A stretch of 64,000 nt of DNA from Phycisphaerae bacterium (GCA_028279405.1 JANQNU010000010.1:109052-173051), one strand, 5' to 3'. Counted from the stretch's first letter, positions 19,060 through 29,133 are shown. Numbers and translations are program-made. The notes: generated by a model from the letters alone, not told the origin.

Positions 19060-19331
19060 CAGCAAGATCGCTCATCGATCGCGGGAAGCATTACACCGAT
19101 TCATCACTATACCTGACACCTCGCTGAGGTCGACACTTTCTCTATCCATCGCAAGACCATTGGGCTGACCGCGGCTTTCTCAGGCTTCGGGTGCATTCGT
19201 GATACGTTGTGACCACCCCAAGAACCGGACCTGCTAATTCTATAAACTCTTCACTGCAAAGCAGTTGCGATGCGTCATGCAGATGCGTCGCAAATACCGG
19301 CGATCCGAACGTGAAGTCGTCGGCTCGATCA

Positions 19332-19638
19332 TCACGTACCGATCAGTACGGTGGCGTCGCCTTGCACGATGGCTCCCGGCTCCGGCGTGCATAACGGTTG
19401 CGTCGCCGAGACGGGCTGCCGGTCTTCCGCCGATGAAGACGGTGAGACTGCCCGCGACGATCGTGCCGCCGACGTGGGGCTTGGGGCCGCTCGACAACAG
19501 ACACACGTGAGGATCACCCTGGCACGCCGCCGGGAGGCCGCCGATGTTGACGGTTGCGCCGACGCCGGTGGTGACGGGGCCGATCGTTCCGCCATGGGCG
19601 GTTCGATCGCCGAGCCGGGCAACGGGACTGGCTGGCAT
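19332..19638 (-). pseudogene. PAAR-repeat protein with a frameshift
   Basis: From ATG 19638 (RBS GGAG 7 nt upstream) the protein begins MPASPVARLGDRTAHGGTIG and shows three PAAR-type repeats: VNIGGLPAACQGDPHVC, LTVFIGGRPAARLGDATVMH, and the final AIVQGDATVLIGT. The last repeat is in a different frame from the first two; the switch is at the CCC at 19375-19377 (GGG on the coding strand), where one fewer base would give a normal ending at 19332 and a protein of about 100 residues. PAAR proteins tip the spike of type VI secretion systems and similar contractile devices. No other T6SS gene is in the window. It may be decayed, a sequencing error, or a programmed shift. Confidence 0.7.
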
Positions 19639-19663
19639 GGTGCATCTCCGTTCTTCGTCATCC

Positions 19664-20603
19664 CTAACGTTGCTTGCGGGGCCAAAACGACTGCTTTGGC
19701 TTTGATTCAAATGGCAAGGACGTCGGATCGACCAAGCCTGGATGGTTCGGATCGGTGGGCAGCGTGGTGGCGACGCGATCTCGGTTTCGCGATGAGCAGT
19801 CCATTTTGATCGTTTGAAGGAGCGGGCGGTCGAACAGCCGACATCGCCGACGAACCTCGATCGAATAGTCGCCGATGTAGTCCCCCTGTTGCGTTCCGTT
19901 GCGCCCGGCCGTCGTCAGATGAAACCGAATGGTGTTCGCATTTGCCGATTGTCCTTTGGATGAAGAAGCGGACCCGCCTCCAACGATTGCGGCGTGGAGT
20001 TCCGGTTTCACCCAGTCCTTGCCTCGAGGATGCCATTGCACCAGTTCCGGGCGCGGGGCGCCAAGGGTGTGGCTGAATTGCAGTCTTGCTCGCGGGGGCG
20101 ACTCATCCTTCTTGTCGTATGCCGGTCATAGCTCAAATCGATCTCGTACCGATCTCCGGGTATCCGAAATGCTCGATCCACTGCGAAGCAAGCCTGCCCC
20201 GGCAAGTTCCCGCCGTTGGGCAACTGCCGGACACGAATCGCGGTGATGAGTTGGTTTGCGAACCGTACATCCCGTTCGAGTTGGGCGGATGTATCTGGGG
20301 GACTTTCCCCGTCGCGAAAGATGGAGCCGGCAAGAAACGCGCGCGCGGCCTTCTTGTACTCCGGCGACTGGTTGAAGTCCGTTGAAGGGCTCGGTGTCGG
20401 CGATGCCATGAGGTCGACGACGGCACTTCCCAATGCGCCGAAGAAAATCAGTATGCCGACCGGAGGAACGAGCGCTGCATTAGTAAGCATCATTCCAAAG
20501 CCTACAGTAATGGAGGCCTCAAACAGAAGTCCGAGTCCATTCCCCACAACGCGATGCTTCCAGAAACCGCTCTCTGAGCGGTATCTCGCTTTTTTGTTGA
20601 CAT
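19664..20603 (-). pseudogene. Membrane protein of unknown family, broken by two frameshifts
   Basis: The best reconstruction starts at ATG 20603 (MSTKKRDTAQRAVSGSIALW), shifts frame at the C-run 20542-20545, continues as GLGLLFEASITVGFGMM with two hydrophobic helices (through VGILIFFGALGSAVVDLMA), then a soluble part (SPEYKKAARAFLAGSIFRDG, GDRYEIDLSYD), shifts again near 20124 and ends with the frame VQWHPRGKDWVKPELHAA to PKQSFWPRKQR at 19664. Each shift is repaired by adding one base to a short G or C run. The result would be about 310 residues. It is 25 bp upstream of the PAAR gene on the same strand, so it may have been a cargo or accessory of the same system. Family unknown. Confidence 0.5.
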
Positions 20604-20643
20604 CAGCGACGGGACCACTCGCTACAATGATTCGAGAGGATTC

Positions 20644-21231
20644 ATGCACATGAACGATTCCAATTCGCAACAGGTAACACAGTTTCTTGAGGAATTGGCC
20701 ACCGGCGACGATTCGGCGGCGGACCGGTTGCTCCCGTTGGTGTACGACGATCTCCGTGCACTGGCGGGGCGGATCATGAAGTCGGAACGACCGAATCATA
20801 CGCTCGAACCCACGGCGTTGGTTCACGAGGCGTACATTCGCTTGGTGGGCGCGCAGCAGATGGAATGGAACGGGCGCGTGCACTTTCTAGCGGTAGCCTC
20901 GCGCGCCATGCGTCGATTGTTGATCAACCACGCGCGCAATCGCCGCGCGGCCAAACGAGGCGGCGGTGACTGGGCTCAGATCACGCTGGACGAGGCCGTT
21001 GCCGTCGCCGAGCAGCGGGTCGTCGACGTTCTCGCACTCGACGAGGCACTGGAGCGTCTGGCGGCCCTCAACGAACGACAGGCCCGACTCGTCGAGTTGC
21101 GGTTCTTCGGCGGATTGTCGATTCAGGAGGCAGCGGACGTACTCGGGATCGGTCTCACCGCCGCGAGTGGGGATTGGGCGATTGCCCGCGCCTGGTTGAC
21201 GCGTGCGATCGACGGTGCACCGGGCGGATGA
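20644..21231 (+). CDS. ECF sigma factor, kinase-linked type, copy 2
   Basis: 195 residues. Region 2: LLPLVYDDLRALAGRIM and LEPTALVHEAYIRLVGAQ, with the TALVHEAY motif of kinase-linked ECF factors. Region 4: ELRFFGGLSIQEAADVLGIG then LTAASGDWAIARAWL. The second half of the helix-turn-helix is odd: the usual TVKR-type basic residues read AASG. ATG 20644 has AGAGG 4 nt upstream; ATG 20650 is an alternative. The stop overlaps the kinase ATG (ATGA), so the two are coupled. Divergent from the broken membrane-protein gene. Confidence 0.9.
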   Translation: MHMNDSNSQQVTQFLEELATGDDSAADRLLPLVYDDLRALAGRIMKSERPNHTLEPTALVHEAYIRLVGAQQMEWNGRVHFLAVASRAMRRLLINHARNRRAAKRGGGDWAQITLDEAVAVAEQRVVDVLALDEALERLAALNERQARLVELRFFGGLSIQEAADVLGIGLTAASGDWAIARAWLTRAIDGAPGG

Positions 21232-24200
21232 ATCCCGAGCGCCACGAACGTGTTGGCCAGCTGTTCCTCGCGGCCCGCGCCTTGCCGGGGTCGCAGCGCA
21301 GTGTCTTCCTCGACGAAGCGTGCGCGGGCGACGAATCGCTCCGGCGCGAAATCGAGTCGCTGCTCGAATCGGACCAGGCGGCACTCAACCTCGCCGACGT
21401 CCCCGGTTTGGACGTGCGCGGAGCGCCGGAGGCGGCGCAAACCCCGGTGAGTGCGACAACCAGAGATGCGCCAGACGATCTCCCGATGCAAATCGGGCCG
21501 TACGAGTGCATCTCCGAACTCGGCGTCGGCGGATTCGGCGTGGTGTATCTGGCCGCGCAACAGCAGCCGATCGAACGTCGCGTCGCGCTAAAGGTCATTA
21601 AACAGGGGATGGACACGCGCGAGGTGCTGGCGCGGTTCGCGGCCGAGCGGCAAGCGCTGGCCGTGCTGGAGCATCCCGGCATCGCGAAGGTGCACGACGC
21701 CGGCACGACCGAGACCGGGCGACCATACTTCGTGATGGAACTCGTGCAAGGAGCGCCGATCACCTCCTTCTGTGATGAGCAGCAACTCGGTATGCGCGAC
21801 CGACTTACGCTGTTTATCGCCGTCTGCCACGCCATCCAGCACGCACATCAGAAGGGAATCATCCACCGCGACATCAAGCCGAACAACGTAATGGTGACGC
21901 GGGAGACCGACCGACCGGTACCCAAGGTCATCGATTTCGGAATCGCCAAGGCGATCGATGTCGAGGCCACCGACCCCGCGGCGCTGACTCGTCAACATCA
22001 GTTGTTGGGAACTCCGGCGTACATGTCACCAGAGCAAGCCGGCATCGGCGGCATCGATATCGACACGCGAACCGACGTGTACGCGCTCGGTGTTCTGCTC
22101 TACGAGCTGCTGACCGGCACGACGCCGTTCTCAAGCGAGACGCTACGGGCCGCCGGCATACTGGAGCTTCCGCGCATCATCCGCGACGAGATACCACCAA
22201 GACCCAGCACGCGTCTCAGCAGACTTGATACATCCCAAACCCCCAGCGACGGCGCACACCGGCCGGAGGACGCTGGTTCGTCCACTTCGGTCGAGCACAT
22301 CGCCCGGCTGCGCCGCACGGATCCGGCTGGCCTTCGACGGCGGTTACGGGGTGATCTGGACCGAATCGTCATGAAGTGCCTGGAGAAGGACCGCGACCGG
22401 CGTTACCAGACGGCCAAGGAGATCGCGGACGATATCCATCGCCATCTCGTGCACGAGCCGGTCCTGGCACGGCCAACGGGTTCGATCGAGCGTCTTGTGA
22501 AGTTCACGCGACGCAACCGGACGCTGGTTGCCGGTGTGGGAGCGACGGCGCTGGCGTTGATCTTCGGGCTGATCGGCACGACACGCTTCGCTCTCCGTGA
22601 GGCGCGGCAGCGCGCCGAAACGCAGATCGCACGCGACGAGTCCGAGGCAGTCACACGTTTCCTTTCGAAAGCGTTGGCTGCCGTATCGCCGGAGGAAGCC
22701 GGGCAGGACGTACCAATGCGGACGGTCCTGGATCGCGCTGCCGAACGCATCGAGGGCCAATTCGCGGACCAGCCGCGCGTCGAGGCCCGCCTACGCGCGA
22801 CAATCGGCAACACGTACCGTGCGCTCGGACTGCCGCAGCGCGCGGATCCGCACCTGCGCCGCGCGCTGGCCTTGCGCCGAACGCTGCTGGGTGCGACGCA
22901 CGCGGACACGCTACGGACGATGTGTTTCATCGCCGACAGCCTGATAGACCAGGGCGACTACCCCGCGGGTCAGCAAATGGCACAGGAAGCGATGGAGAAG
23001 AGCGCGGCGCATCTTGGTGAGGACGATACCGCGACGGTTCTGGCAACGAGCATTCTCGCTCGGGCCTACGACTTGCAGGGTCGTCACGACTTGTCGGAAC
23101 CGCTGCACCAGCGCGTGCTCGACACGCGCCGGGCGACACTCGGCGGCCGGCACGCCGAAACGATCAAGGCGCTCAACAGCCTGGCGGGCTGGTACTGGGA
23201 CAACGGCCGTTACGACGAGGCCGCGGACCTCTACCAGGAGGTGCTGGATGCACGCCGCGCGACGCTCGGCCCAGAGCATGGCAGTACGCTGCGCGCCACC
23301 AACAACCTCGGCACGCTCTATCATAAGCAGGGTCGTTTCGCCGACGCCGAGAAGACGTACCTCGAGTGTCTCGACGGGTACAAACGCGTCTTCGGCGAGG
23401 AGCATCCGGATACGCTCGACCTGCTCAGCAACCTGGCGACGCTCTACGTACAATCGAAGAAGGCCGAGGAGGCCGTCAATCGACTCGAGGAGGTGTTGGC
23501 GATTCGCCGACGCGTCTCTGGGCCACATCATCCGAATACGCTCATCACGATGAACAACCTCTCCGTAGCGCTGGGTCGCGCCGAACGCGTGAAGGACGCG
23601 GAGCACATCAATCGCGAACTCCTGGAGATCCGCCGGGAAGTACTGGGGCCGGAGCACCCGGACACCATGACGACGCTGTGCAACCTGGGTGGCGTGCTGG
23701 TCCGGCAGAAGCTGTACGCGGAGGCCGAACCACTGCATCTGGAAGCCGTCGAGGTTGCTCGCCGTGCGTTCGCGCCGGATCACCCGATCGCGTTACTCGC
23801 CGACAAGAACCTGGCCGAACTCTACTTCCATACCGATCGTATCGCGCAGGCGACACCATTGTTCGAGCGGTCTCACGCCCGACACATCGAGCGCTTTGGT
23901 GCGGGCCATTTCAAGACGTTGGTCGTAACGAACGGACTTGCACACTGCTACCTGCGCCAGGACCGTCCGGCGGATGCCCGCGCGTTGCTGTCTGGCGCGG
24001 CCGAGCAAGCGCAGGAATCGCTGCCGGCGAGACATTGGCTGGCGGCCGGGCTACGTGTGGTACAGGGGCGTGCCTTCACGAAGTTGCAGGAGTACGCGGC
24101 GGCAGAGGCGGTTCTGGTGCCGGCAGCAGAGCAGTTGGAGCAGACGCTCGGACCGGGACACCGCCGTACGCGCGCGGCTTTTGCCGCACTGGTGGCCCTC

Positions 24201-24269
24201 TACGACGCTTGGGGCCGACCCGAGCGGGCAACCACATACCGGAATCGGATCGAACCCGCGGCGCCCTGA
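21228..24269 (+). CDS. Membrane-anchored Ser/Thr protein kinase with TPR repeats (partner 2)
   Basis: 1013 residues. The leader MNPERHERVGQLFLAARALP resembles those of the other kinases. Kinase domain about 90-400: LGVGGFGVVYLA, VALKVIKQGMD, IIHRDIKPNNVMV, IDFGIAKAID and GTPAYMSPEQAG. A linker of about 40 residues is inserted before the last helices. A transmembrane span lies near 430-450 (LVAGVGATALALIFGLIG). The rest holds about ten kinesin-light-chain-type TPRs, each near 42 residues with repeating LGPEHPDT and LGRAERVKDAEH-like segments. The start overlaps the sigma stop as ATGA. The TPR part probably binds a protein or ligand outside the membrane and controls the kinase. Confidence 0.93.
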   Translation: MNPERHERVGQLFLAARALPGSQRSVFLDEACAGDESLRREIESLLESDQAALNLADVPGLDVRGAPEAAQTPVSATTRDAPDDLPMQIGPYECISELGVGGFGVVYLAAQQQPIERRVALKVIKQGMDTREVLARFAAERQALAVLEHPGIAKVHDAGTTETGRPYFVMELVQGAPITSFCDEQQLGMRDRLTLFIAVCHAIQHAHQKGIIHRDIKPNNVMVTRETDRPVPKVIDFGIAKAIDVEATDPAALTRQHQLLGTPAYMSPEQAGIGGIDIDTRTDVYALGVLLYELLTGTTPFSSETLRAAGILELPRIIRDEIPPRPSTRLSRLDTSQTPSDGAHRPEDAGSSTSVEHIARLRRTDPAGLRRRLRGDLDRIVMKCLEKDRDRRYQTAKEIADDIHRHLVHEPVLARPTGSIERLVKFTRRNRTLVAGVGATALALIFGLIGTTRFALREARQRAETQIARDESEAVTRFLSKALAAVSPEEAGQDVPMRTVLDRAAERIEGQFADQPRVEARLRATIGNTYRALGLPQRADPHLRRALALRRTLLGATHADTLRTMCFIADSLIDQGDYPAGQQMAQEAMEKSAAHLGEDDTATVLATSILARAYDLQGRHDLSEPLHQRVLDTRRATLGGRHAETIKALNSLAGWYWDNGRYDEAADLYQEVLDARRATLGPEHGSTLRATNNLGTLYHKQGRFADAEKTYLECLDGYKRVFGEEHPDTLDLLSNLATLYVQSKKAEEAVNRLEEVLAIRRRVSGPHHPNTLITMNNLSVALGRAERVKDAEHINRELLEIRREVLGPEHPDTMTTLCNLGGVLVRQKLYAEAEPLHLEAVEVARRAFAPDHPIALLADKNLAELYFHTDRIAQATPLFERSHARHIERFGAGHFKTLVVTNGLAHCYLRQDRPADARALLSGAAEQAQESLPARHWLAAGLRVVQGRAFTKLQEYAAAEAVLVPAAEQLEQTLGPGHRRTRAAFAALVALYDAWGRPERATTYRNRIEPAAP

Positions 24270-24444
24270 CTGCAGCCGAGACACGGTCGGCTCGGTCCCG
24301 CAACCACTCTCGAAAATTCTCACCAAAATCCGAAGGCTTCGCGCCGCGTTCGTGCTGTACCGAATGAGGACCGCGCTACTGCCGATGGGGCTCACGTCGG
24401 TCCGGATAACCCCGAGCACCATTGACTCACGAAGGAGCCTTGCA

Positions 24445-25644
24445 ATGTTCAAATTCGGAACCGTACTCATCCTTGGAACGGTACTGCTGAGCGCGTCAGC
24501 CCGGGCACAAACCCCGGTCGGAAGCGGGTTCACCTACCAGGGCCAGCTTCGTTCCGACGACACCCCGCTCGATGCCGATACCGACCTCCAGTTTACGTTG
24601 TGGGATGCGGCGACGGACGGGGAGCAGATCGGTACGCTCCTGCAGGTCGACGCGCTGCCGGTCATCGACGGCCAGTTTACCGTCGAGCTGGATTTCGGCC
24701 CGTCGGCGTTCGTCGGCGACGCCCGCTGGCTGGAGGTCTCGGTTCGCAGCCCGGCTGGCAGCGGGCCGTTCACAACGCTCGATCCCCGCCAGCCGCTGAC
24801 CGCAACCCCATACGCGTTGCATACACGAGGTGTACGCGTCGATGACGCGGAGAACGTCGAAATCAATGGCGTTCGACTGGATTCGGAGGGCCAGCGCCGC
24901 GTCACCTTTCTCGACGACGAGGCCGGCCTGTCGTTCCCCTCGTCGGTCGGCGACAACGCACCCATGATCCATATGTTCGCCGCTGGGAGCAGCAACGCCG
25001 ATCGCATGGTCGTCGCGCATTCGCCGGGATTCTCGAACTGGGGTCTGCGCTATCGCGATGTGGGCGACGTCTTCGAGTTCGTCCGCGTCGGCGTCGCAGT
25101 GATGGCCGTCGATCTGTTCAGGCAGCGAGTCGGCATCAACACCAACGCCCCCGAAAGCGCGCTGCATGTCGCTGGTGGGGTTCGCGCCCGCGGCGGCGCG
25201 CCCGGCGGCAACGGCATCTTCAACAACGGCTACGCATTCGCCGGCAGCAACGGCGACAATGACTCGGGTCTCTTCAGCGTGGCCGACGGTGAAGTGTCGA
25301 TCTTCACCGACGCGCAGGAGCGTGTTCGTTTCAGCAACGCCGGCATGCGATTCCCCGATGGGTCGGTCCAGTCCACCGCATATCGCGGCGTTCGCACCTC
25401 GGCACTCGTTGACTTTGGTCAAATTCCGCGTGGCGCACAAGTATCGCAAACCGTGGTGATTCCGGGCGCCGCCGTAAACGGAAGCGTTTCGATTTCGCCG
25501 AGTACCAATCTGCCGCCGGGTTTGGGGATTCTGTTCGCCCGCGTCGCTAGCCCGGGCCTCGTCCAGTACCACCTGCGCAACTTCGGTGGGAGTACGATCG
25601 ATCCGCCGCCGTTCACCGTCCATGTCACGGTGATCAACCCTTAG
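24445..25644 (+). CDS. Exported YQG-domain protein, paralogue 1
   Basis: 399 residues with a clear signal peptide (FGTVLILGTVLLSASARAQ) and RBS GGAG upstream. The N-terminal domain of about 130 residues starts FTYQGQLRSDDTPLDADTD, continues LQFTLWDAATDGEQIG, has a WLEVSVRSP strand and ends in LDPRQPLTATPYALHTRGV. Three more genes in this window encode the same domain (34177-36120, 36167-37666, 49623-51056). After it comes a beta-rich region with a tail-fibre-like VGINTNAPESALHVAGGVRA segment and a short C-terminal domain. Function unknown. It follows a sigma/kinase pair by 175 bp on the same strand and could be its target. Confidence 0.82.
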   Translation: MFKFGTVLILGTVLLSASARAQTPVGSGFTYQGQLRSDDTPLDADTDLQFTLWDAATDGEQIGTLLQVDALPVIDGQFTVELDFGPSAFVGDARWLEVSVRSPAGSGPFTTLDPRQPLTATPYALHTRGVRVDDAENVEINGVRLDSEGQRRVTFLDDEAGLSFPSSVGDNAPMIHMFAAGSSNADRMVVAHSPGFSNWGLRYRDVGDVFEFVRVGVAVMAVDLFRQRVGINTNAPESALHVAGGVRARGGAPGGNGIFNNGYAFAGSNGDNDSGLFSVADGEVSIFTDAQERVRFSNAGMRFPDGSVQSTAYRGVRTSALVDFGQIPRGAQVSQTVVIPGAAVNGSVSISPSTNLPPGLGILFARVASPGLVQYHLRNFGGSTIDPPPFTVHVTVINP

Positions 25645-25744
25645 TGTCCTACCTCGGAAGTTGAGCAAGGAGAGTGCGGGCGGCTGGCCGCGCGCGACGA
25701 ACCGGAAACCCGCACCTCTCCGCAATCGGTTGTTTCACGTTCGG

Positions 25745-28270
25745 CTATTCCAGAGTCGAGTCCCGCTCACCCCGGCCATCACTCCACTTTGCCGCCTCAG
25801 CCGGCCGATCCAGCGCTTCGTAGAGCGTCACGAGAGATTGTGCGTTTCGGCGAACGATCGAATGCTCGGGTCCGAACGAAGCAATGAGGATCTCGTGCGC
25901 CTGGAGCAATGCGCCCTCGGCTTCTGTCAGGCGATCGCGGGCTATCAGGCTCTTGCCGTGATTCCCCAGAATCATCCCCAGATGTACATGATTCGGCGGC
26001 AGCGACGATCGTCCGATCCGCGCCGCTTCAGCAAGGAGCGCTTCGGCCTCCTGCACTCGATCCAACTCGAGATAGACCACCCCAAGGTTGCTCATCGTGA
26101 GCAGCGTATCAATATGGGCGTCACCCGAGCGGGCTCGGCGGAGTGGCAAGAGCGAGGCATAAAGCTGCTCCGCCTGGTCGTAGCGACCAGTCCGAAAGTA
26201 GAGCCCGGCAAGGTTGGACATTGCCGTCAACGTCTCGGAGTGAGACTCGCCAACCATCTCACGCCGGATCGCGAGCAACTCCTGATACAACGACTCCGCC
26301 TCAACGTAGCGTTGCTGACGCACGTACAACAGCGCCAGATTGTTGAGCGCGTTCGTATCCCCCAACGATCTGTCGCCCGCCGCACGCCGAGCCTCAACGA
26401 CGCCGGCCAGCAACGGCTCGGCGTCCGCGTACCGCTCCCGCTCGACGTAGAGCGACCCGAGGTTGTTCATCGTATGGAGCGTGGCGGGAGCATCGCGGCC
26501 CAGCACGCGCTGCCGGATCTCGAGAAGCGCCTGATATGCTTCCTCCGCTTCGGCATACCGCCCGACTTGCTGGTGCAACCGAGCGCGGGCCTCCATCGCC
26601 ACTAACGTGCGTGCGTGATCCGGTCCGTCCACACGCCGCGCCCTTTCGATCGATTGTGCCAGCAACGACTCCGCCTCATCCAGACGCCCCAGCACGGCGT
26701 AGACCTGCGCGAGATCCAAACGACTCTCGAACGTCTCCGTTGCATCGTTCCCCGCGTGCCGAGCACGCCGCTCCACCGCAGCCTGCAAATGTCGGGCGGC
26801 AAGCTCGTATTCGTCCAACTGCGCGTAGACGGCACCGATCGTCTGGTGAATCGCCGCTGCCAGCAACGGCTCGTCGACGAACTTCTCGTCTACCCCCGCC
26901 GCCGCCGCATCGAGGACTTCCCGCACGGTCGCATTCTGCCCGAGGCGATCCGGAATCGCGGCACCGAGCAGATCAATGTTAAGGAACTCCACGACTCCGA
27001 GTGCAAGCGCCTCCTTGTTCATCGCGATGTCACGTTGCTGATTGGCGCTCCCTTCAGCCCGGGCCGCTCGGATCGCTTGCCACGTCGAAACGCTCGTGCC
27101 AGCGACCAGTGCAACGGCAAGCAGCAAAATCAGGCCGGTCAACGTCGGATTCCGACGGGCAAACTTTCGAAAGCGATAGGCAGCGGTAGGCGATCTCGCC
27201 GCGATCGGCTCGTTCGCCAGCAGCCGACGAATATCGGCCGACAAGTCCGATGCCGACGCATAGCGCATCGAACGGTCCTTGGCCATCGCCTTGGCGATGA
27301 TGATCTCGGCATCACGGCCTGGGGAAGCATGCAGGGCGCGGATTGACGGCGGCTCCTCCTCGACCACGATCCGCACGGCTTCCAGAACGGACTTCTCGCG
27401 GATGTCGTGAGGCGTGCGTCCCGCCAGCAACTCATAGCCGATGACACCCAGCGCATAAACGTCGCAACGGATGTCGAGTTCGTCGGCGCTACCGGCAATC
27501 TGCTCGGGACTCATATACGGAATCGTCCCGACCAGCTGGCCGGCGTATGTCTGAAGTGTCGTCGTGTGCAGGTCACCGTCGGTCGCTTTGGCGACGCCAA
27601 AATCGAGCACCTTGGGACAACCCGTCTCGTCGACGAGAATGTTGCCGGGTTTGAGATCACGGTGAATCACACCCATTTGGTGCGCGTGATGGACCGCGTC
27701 GCTCACCCGCGCCAGCAACTCGAGCCGGGCGCGCGCCGGCAGTCGCTGCTGACGAGCATATTGCGTAAGCTCCTGCCCACGCACCAACTCCATCGCAAAA
27801 AACGGCCGGCGCCCGTGATCCGTCTCGACCGTCCCCGCTTCGAAAATCGCGGCGATCCCCGGATGGTGCAAGCGGCCGAGAACTCGCGTTTCATACTCGA
27901 ATCGGCGGAGCGTTTGCAGCGAAAAAACCCGCTGTTGAATCACCTTGAGCGCGACGATTCGATCCGTTCCCTCCTGGACAGCGCGATACACGACGCCCAT
28001 ACCGCCCTGACCCAGCATCCCCTCGATCGCGTACTGACCGATCCGTTCGGGGAGGACCTGTTCCACCGTTGTCGCCGCATCACCATCCGGAGCCAGAAGC
28101 GGAGCCTCCAGAAAAGAGGCGGCGGCGCCGTGCACGCCGAACAGGGACTCGATTTCGACGCGCAGCTCGGGCTCGCGTGCATAGACCTGATCCAGGTAAT
28201 CGGCGCGCTGTGCTGCTTCCAGCTCCAAGGCTTCCTGGAAGACATCCAAAGCACGCCGCTGTGCACTCAC
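25745..28270 (-). CDS. Membrane-anchored Ser/Thr protein kinase with TPR repeats (partner 3)
   Basis: 841 residues. Starts at GTG 28270, overlapping the sigma stop (GTGA), with GGGGG upstream. The frame is open to 28324, but that extension overlaps the sigma gene. Kinase domain about 75-345: MLGQGGMGVVYRA, IVALKVIQQ, VIHRDLKPGNILVDE, VLDFGVAKATD and TIPYMSPEQIAG. Span near 375-395 (LTGLILLLAVALVAGTS). The TPR part (about 430-830) has eight or so 42-residue repeats with LYVERERYADAEPLLAGVVE-like units. Same layout as the other kinases here; it converges on the YQG gene with 100 bp between stops. Confidence 0.93.
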   Translation of the reverse strand: MSAQRRALDVFQEALELEAAQRADYLDQVYAREPELRVEIESLFGVHGAAASFLEAPLLAPDGDAATTVEQVLPERIGQYAIEGMLGQGGMGVVYRAVQEGTDRIVALKVIQQRVFSLQTLRRFEYETRVLGRLHHPGIAAIFEAGTVETDHGRRPFFAMELVRGQELTQYARQQRLPARARLELLARVSDAVHHAHQMGVIHRDLKPGNILVDETGCPKVLDFGVAKATDGDLHTTTLQTYAGQLVGTIPYMSPEQIAGSADELDIRCDVYALGVIGYELLAGRTPHDIREKSVLEAVRIVVEEEPPSIRALHASPGRDAEIIIAKAMAKDRSMRYASASDLSADIRRLLANEPIAARSPTAAYRFRKFARRNPTLTGLILLLAVALVAGTSVSTWQAIRAARAEGSANQQRDIAMNKEALALGVVEFLNIDLLGAAIPDRLGQNATVREVLDAAAAGVDEKFVDEPLLAAAIHQTIGAVYAQLDEYELAARHLQAAVERRARHAGNDATETFESRLDLAQVYAVLGRLDEAESLLAQSIERARRVDGPDHARTLVAMEARARLHQQVGRYAEAEEAYQALLEIRQRVLGRDAPATLHTMNNLGSLYVERERYADAEPLLAGVVEARRAAGDRSLGDTNALNNLALLYVRQQRYVEAESLYQELLAIRREMVGESHSETLTAMSNLAGLYFRTGRYDQAEQLYASLLPLRRARSGDAHIDTLLTMSNLGVVYLELDRVQEAEALLAEAARIGRSSLPPNHVHLGMILGNHGKSLIARDRLTEAEGALLQAHEILIASFGPEHSIVRRNAQSLVTLYEALDRPAEAAKWSDGRGERDSTLE

Positions 28271-28836
28271 CCCTGGTCCCCCTTGCGTATTTCCCGCAAC
28301 AGCCAGGTCTTGGCCGCCGCCCATTCACGCTTGACCGTCGAAGGCGATACGTCGAGACAGGCAGCCGCCTCCTCCACACTCAAGCCGCCAAAGTAGCGTA
28401 GCTCCACGATTCGCACCTTGCGCGCATCGACCGCCGCCAGTGAAGCCAGCGCATCATCGAGAGCGACCAGATCGCGATCGTCGACGGTGACGGCTGCCAG
28501 CGCGTCAGCCAGCTCCAATCGACGCCGATCGCCACCGCGCTTGAGCCGGCCGCGGTCGCGCGCATGGTTGACAAGTACCTGACGCATCGCATTCGCCGCC
28601 GCACCGAAGAAGTGCGCTCGACTCTCCCATTGGGCGCGCTCCGGGTCCACCAGCCGCAGGAACGCCTCGTGAACCAGCGCCGTGGTCTGCAACGTATGAC
28701 CGCGACGCTCACGCCGAAGCCGCTGACTCGCGAGTAGCCGCAGTTCCTCATAGACAACGGGGAACAGCCGCTCCTGAGCCTCAACGTCGCCTGCGCTGGC
28801 AAGCTCCAGCAATGCCGTGATGTCGGAAGCGCTCAC
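28267..28836 (-). CDS. ECF sigma factor, kinase-linked type, copy 3
   Basis: 189 residues. Region 2: LFPVVYEELRLLASQRL and LQTTALVHEAFLRLVDPER, with the kinase-linked TALVHEAF motif. Region 4: ELRYFGGLSVEEAAACLDVS then PSTVKREWAAAKTWLLREI, an intact helix-turn-helix. N-terminus MSASDITALLELASAGD is like the other copies. Its stop overlaps the kinase GTG. Confidence 0.93.
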   Translation of the reverse strand: MSASDITALLELASAGDVEAQERLFPVVYEELRLLASQRLRRERRGHTLQTTALVHEAFLRLVDPERAQWESRAHFFGAAANAMRQVLVNHARDRGRLKRGGDRRRLELADALAAVTVDDRDLVALDDALASLAAVDARKVRIVELRYFGGLSVEEAAACLDVSPSTVKREWAAAKTWLLREIRKGDQG

Positions 28837-29133
28837 GATTCGATTACCCGGAGATATCTGTCTAGTTGAGCCCCGCGGAGATCAAACGGTGCATGACCGA
28901 ATGGCGAACGTCTCCCGGGCGAGGCTGTCCGGGATGGCCACTGCATTATAGGCAACGTGCACCGGCTCACAAAACTTCGACCCGGTCCGGCTCTTAATCC
29001 GCTGGAGCGAGCCCGAAACGCTTGAAGATATCGGAACCCCGGTCAATCGAGGCGACTTGTCGCGAACCGGCCACTAATCGCAGGCAACAACTTCGGGACT
29101 GGGCCCGCAGGTGAGCATGCGCCCGGCGCCCTG
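28837..29133. other. Intergenic region
   Basis: About 300 bp upstream of the third sigma gene and downstream of the GH99-like gene. It should hold the promoter of the sigma/kinase pair. No gene, tRNA or strong repeat was seen. Confidence 0.35.

Noticed and set aside
20604..20883. N-terminal extension of the broken membrane protein into the sigma gene
   Set aside because: It is antisense to the well-supported ECF sigma gene; the coding character begins near ATG 20603 in another frame.
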